From JASGCK01 sp031430035 (GTDB lineage: Bacteria > Pseudomonadota > Gammaproteobacteria > Burkholderiales > Burkholderiaceae_C): a stretch of DNA of 7,261 bases. The position numbers and the translations under genes were made by a program. The stretch is taken from the NCBI GenBank assembly GCA_031430035.1, contig JANPAS010000126.1, positions 1 through 7,261 of the forward strand. Direction: 5' to 3'. The notes under the pieces are model-generated. The model searched no databases, had not been told where the DNA came from, and worked only from the letters and a program-made list of their open reading frames with translations. Below are positions 4,384-7,261 of the stretch, in pieces. Within the stretch, counting starts at the first letter, position 1. Each line of letters starts with the position of its first letter.

Positions 4384-5888
4384 TTTGGTACAAGCGTGAT
4401 CTGCGAGTTCGTGATCACGCTGCCTTAGCCGCTGGACGACAACTAGGCGCCACTTCGGCTCTTTTTATTTTTGAACCTGCTTGGCTACAAAGCCCTGAAT
4501 GCGCTGCGCAGCATGTGACTTTTGCCCGCACTAGTTTGGCGGAGCTGGCGATCAATCTATTGCAGCTGGGCATTCATCTCATCGTGCGCGAGGGTGAAGC
4601 GACCGAGGTGCTTGCGCAATTGCAGCAAGAACAAAACTTCACCCATTTACTAAGTCACGAAGAAACGGGTTCAGCTTGGAGTTACGCACGTGATATCGCT
4701 GTGGGGCAATGGTGCAAACGTCAATCGATTGAATGGCGGGAATACACGCAAACGGGTGTAGTTCGGCGGTTGCGCACGCGGCACGGCTGGGCTAAGCGCT
4801 GGCAAGCGCGAATGGATGCCCCTGCACTTGATGCCGATCTGGCACTGCTAGGCACATCACCACCCAAATTTACGCATGAAAACGCATCTGTGGCTGGAGA
4901 ACCAGCGGCTTGGGGCGTCCTTAAAAGCTTTCTGGCAGGTCGCGCCAGCAATTACCGCCGCGCCATGTCCAGTCCGCTCAGTGCGCAAGACGGCTGTAGC
5001 CGCCTCAGCGCCCATCTAGCGTTTGGCACGATCTCGATGCGCTGTGTTCATCAAGCGACCGAAGCGGCTATCGCAGAGTACCAAGCCATGGGGGAACGAG
5101 GCCTAGCCTATGCCCTGCGCGGCTTTGCAGGCAGGCTGCGCTGGCATTGCCACTTCATGCAAAAACTAGAAGACGAGCCTGCGATTGAATTTCAGAACTT
5201 TTCACGCAGCGCCGATGGCCTGCGGCGCGAGGTTTATGACACCGAAGACACGCAGCGCTTTGAGGCTTGGTGCACAGGCCAAACGGGCTACCCCATGGTG
5301 GATGCCTGCATGCGCTCGCTTGTTGCCACAGGGTGGCTTAACTTTAGGATGCGCGCCATGTTGGTCAGTTTTGCGTCTTATCACCTATGGCTGCACTGGC
5401 GGCAAACAGGGGTGTTTTTGGCAAGGCAATTTTTAGATTTTGAGCCCGGCATCCACTGGAGCCAAATGCAGATGCAAAGCGGCACGACGGGAATCAATAC
5501 GCTGCGGATTTATTCGCCCACCAAGCAGGCCATCGATCAAGACCCGGGCGGCATTTTTATCCGCCAGTGGTGTCCTGAGTTAGCGCATGTGCCGCTGCCC
5601 CTGCTAGCGCAGCCTTGGAAGATGACGCTGCTGGAGCAAGAGGAAGCCCAATGCATCATCGGCCAACACTACCCCGCACCCGTTGTGGAGGAGAAAGCCG
5701 CTATGCAGTTTGCCAAGGACCAGCTCTATGGCCTGCGCAAAACGGCCAACGCCAAAGAGGAATCCAAGTCCATTGCCAATCAACACGGTTCGCGCAAAGG
5801 CGGTTTGCCGCAAGTGCGAAGAACCACCAAAACTAAACCTGCACTAGCCCCGCCAGCGGCAAGCTTGCAAGGAGATTTATTTTCATGA
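4356..5888 (+). CDS. Cryptochrome/DNA photolyase family flavoprotein
   Basis: A 510-residue protein. LIWYKRDLRVRDH (9-21) opens the alpha/beta antenna domain, which runs to about 130. The helical FAD domain has GCSRLSAHLAFGTIS (213-227), LRWHCHF (261-267), TGYPMVDACMRSL (310-322), the R-x-R pair Arg331/Arg333, FEPGIHWSQ (362-370) and DPGGIFIRQWCPEL (396-409). The family uses blue light to repair UV pyrimidine dimers or acts as a photoreceptor. It resembles class I proteins in order but differs at the flavin segment, so CPD repair is likely, not certain. A Lys/Arg-rich tail (461-494) and Pro/Ala linker end in QGDLFS. The core forces a start before residue 9; GTG 4356, with AGGG eight bases upstream, is the best choice (TTG 4365 is the alternative), so overlap with HiPIP is unavoidable. 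The stop overlaps the next ATG. Confidence 0.93.
   Translation: MQRLGEKGLIWYKRDLRVRDHAALAAGRQLGATSALFIFEPAWLQSPECAAQHVTFARTSLAELAINLLQLGIHLIVREGEATEVLAQLQQEQNFTHLLSHEETGSAWSYARDIAVGQWCKRQSIEWREYTQTGVVRRLRTRHGWAKRWQARMDAPALDADLALLGTSPPKFTHENASVAGEPAAWGVLKSFLAGRASNYRRAMSSPLSAQDGCSRLSAHLAFGTISMRCVHQATEAAIAEYQAMGERGLAYALRGFAGRLRWHCHFMQKLEDEPAIEFQNFSRSADGLRREVYDTEDTQRFEAWCTGQTGYPMVDACMRSLVATGWLNFRMRAMLVSFASYHLWLHWRQTGVFLARQFLDFEPGIHWSQMQMQSGTTGINTLRIYSPTKQAIDQDPGGIFIRQWCPELAHVPLPLLAQPWKMTLLEQEEAQCIIGQHYPAPVVEEKAAMQFAKDQLYGLRKTANAKEESKSIANQHGSRKGGLPQVRRTTKTKPALAPPAASLQGDLFS
5869..5876 (+). promoter_or_regulatory. Strong Shine-Dalgarno inside the upstream photolyase gene
   Basis: AAGGAGAT lies inside the last codons of the upstream gene, with GGAG ending ten bases before the ATG at 5885. 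The ATGA at 5885-5888 is both start and stop. This supports the ATG chosen for the FeS-BCP gene and termination-reinitiation coupling. The same bases encode the Gln-Gly-Asp of the upstream protein's C terminus. Confidence 0.85.
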
Positions 5889-7261
5889 ACAAGCAAACGA
5901 CTAGAAACTTAGTCATCGTTTTAGGCGATCAATTAGACGAAGCATCGTCGGCATTCGATGATTTCGATCCTGCGGTGGATGTGATTTGGATGGCCGAGGT
6001 TCTAGAAGAATCCACCCATGTTTGGTCTGCCAAACAACGTACCACTTTGTTTTTGAGCGCCATGCGGCACTTTGCGCAAAGCTTGAAGCTGCGTCAGTCT
6101 GGTGACAAGGCATGGCGCGTCGACTACACCCAGCTAGACGACATCGCCAATACAGGCACACTGGCAAGCGAATTAACACAGTCACTAGCGAAGCACATGC
6201 CCGCCAAACTAATACTGACAGCGCCTGGCGACTGGCGTGTGCTGCAGGCCTTACGCAGCGTGGCCTCTGCGGCAGGACTCGATTTAGAACTGCGTGATGA
6301 TCGACATTTTTTTAGCACCGTGCGCGATTTTGCCGCGCACGCCAAAGGCCGAAAACAACTAAGGCTTGAGTATTTTTATCGCGAGCTGCGGCTTAAAACG
6401 GGTTTACTGATGGAGGGCGAAGACCCCAAAAAGCAAACGCCTATTGGTGGCCAGTGGAATTTTGATGTCGACAACCGCGAGGCCTTTGGCAAAGAAGGCC
6501 CCAAGGATGTGCCACCGCCCACGCGCTTTGCACCCGATGCCACGACCCAAGCTGTGATTGATTTGGTCAATACGCGCCTTGCAGCGCATCCTGGATCCGT
6601 GTCAGCCTCTAGCGAAGGCTTTGGTTGGCCCGTCACGCGCACCGAAGCGTTGGCGGCGTTGGATGCATTTATGACCCAGCGCCTGCCGCTATTTGGTAAA
6701 TACGAAGATGCTATGTGGGCTGGCGAGGCGTGGCTCTATCACTCGCATTTATCGGCAGCACTCAACTTAAAACTACTCAATCCGCGTGAAGTGCTGGCAG
6801 CTGCAGAAGCGGCCTATCAAAGCGGGCACGCGCCGCTGGCTGCCGTTGAGGGCTTTATCCGCCAAATCTTGGGCTGGCGCGAATATGTACGCGGCATTTA
6901 TTGGACGCAAATGCCCAAGTATCTAGAACTGAATGCGCAATCAGCAAGCCAGCCGCTTCCCGCTTTTTATTGGACGGGCAACACCGATATGAAGTGCCTG
7001 AAAGATGCGATTGGGCAAACGCTAGAACATGGTTACGCGCACCACATTCAGCGCCTGATGGTGACGGGGCTTTATGCCTTGCTGTTTGGTGTGCATCCCG
7101 AAGCCGTGCACGAATGGTATTTGGCGGTTTATGTGGATGCCGTGGAATGGGTGGAGCTGCCCAACACGCTGGGCATGAGCCAGTTTGGCGATGGCGGGTT
7201 GATGGCCAGCAAGCCCTATGTAGCCAGCGGCAAATACATCCAGCGCATGAGCAACCACTGC
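5885..7261 (+). CDS. Iron-sulfur bacterial cryptochrome/photolyase (FeS-BCP, PhrB-type), 3' end beyond window
   Basis: An open frame of 459 codons running off the window; full family length is about 500. LVIVLGDQLD (9-18) is the typical start of this branch. Numbering is offset by a constant 21 from Agrobacterium PhrB, as I recall that protein: Cys371 matches Cys350 and Cys459 matches Cys438, both [4Fe-4S] ligands; His386/His387 in YAHHIQR match His365/His366; Trp363, Trp411 and Tyr412 match the electron-transfer residues Trp342, Trp390 and Tyr391; Glu424 matches Glu403 beside the flavin. The known relatives bind FAD and 6,7-dimethyl-8-ribityllumazine and repair (6-4) photoproducts with blue light, so that activity is the best prediction. 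The last two cluster cysteines should lie just downstream. It overlaps the preceding gene by ATGA and has its own strong Shine-Dalgarno. Confidence 0.95.
   Translation, partial: MNKQTTRNLVIVLGDQLDEASSAFDDFDPAVDVIWMAEVLEESTHVWSAKQRTTLFLSAMRHFAQSLKLRQSGDKAWRVDYTQLDDIANTGTLASELTQSLAKHMPAKLILTAPGDWRVLQALRSVASAAGLDLELRDDRHFFSTVRDFAAHAKGRKQLRLEYFYRELRLKTGLLMEGEDPKKQTPIGGQWNFDVDNREAFGKEGPKDVPPPTRFAPDATTQAVIDLVNTRLAAHPGSVSASSEGFGWPVTRTEALAALDAFMTQRLPLFGKYEDAMWAGEAWLYHSHLSAALNLKLLNPREVLAAAEAAYQSGHAPLAAVEGFIRQILGWREYVRGIYWTQMPKYLELNAQSASQPLPAFYWTGNTDMKCLKDAIGQTLEHGYAHHIQRLMVTGLYALLFGVHPEAVHEWYLAVYVDAVEWVELPNTLGMSQFGDGGLMASKPYVASGKYIQRMSNHC

Noticed and set aside
5185..5436. Alternative-frame open frames inside the photolyase gene
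   Set aside because: They lie wholly within a well-supported gene and show no recognisable domain or ribosome-binding site.

Overview
The window looks like a stretch of bacterial chromosome, most likely from a betaproteobacterium (probably Burkholderiales). That placement is an inference from gene content: a short glycine-rich RRM protein, a Tat-exported HiPIP, a DUF6172-type small protein, an RhlE-like helicase with a basic tail, and a photolyase pair. Coding density is high and base composition is moderate. I see no tRNA, rRNA, insertion sequence, phage gene or CRISPR array.

Layout from left to right. An RRM RNA-binding protein gene (11-424, +) ends in two successive hairpins, the second a bidirectional intrinsic terminator that also serves the convergent gene. 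That gene (506-1630, -) encodes an exported six-bladed NHL-type beta-propeller. A 146-bp AT-rich divergent spacer follows, holding a 34-bp near-perfect palindrome. A stand-alone WRN/RNase D-type 3'-5' exonuclease (1777-2376, +) overlaps tail to tail with a DUF6172-like small protein (2333-2653, -). Only 26 bp separate that gene's start from the start of a DEAD-box helicase (2680-3972, +). After a 93-bp spacer with competing inverted repeats comes a three-gene overlapping run: HiPIP (4066-4383), a cryptochrome/photolyase-family flavoprotein (4356-5888) and an iron-sulfur bacterial cryptochrome/photolyase, FeS-BCP (5885 to the window edge, incomplete).

The genes share a nucleic-acid theme: RNA binding, RNA unwinding, 3'-5' exonuclease activity and light-driven DNA repair. 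The two photolyase-superfamily genes belong to different branches, are joined by an ATGA stop/start overlap, and probably repair different UV lesions. The second keeps the residues known from Agrobacterium PhrB: a first and second Fe-S cysteine at the right spacing, the His-His pair, the electron-transfer Trp/Trp/Tyr and the flavin-site Glu. The window ends exactly on the second cluster cysteine.

The points most worth a second look are these. The first photolyase ends in QGDLF, which resembles a beta sliding-clamp binding motif, and the same bases form the Shine-Dalgarno of the next gene. It also has a non-canonical flavin-site segment. A periplasmic HiPIP is embedded in an overlapping operon with cytoplasmic flavoenzymes. 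The divergent spacer carries a long palindrome followed by a T-run. I found no clear evidence of a wholly new multi-gene defence or mobile system.
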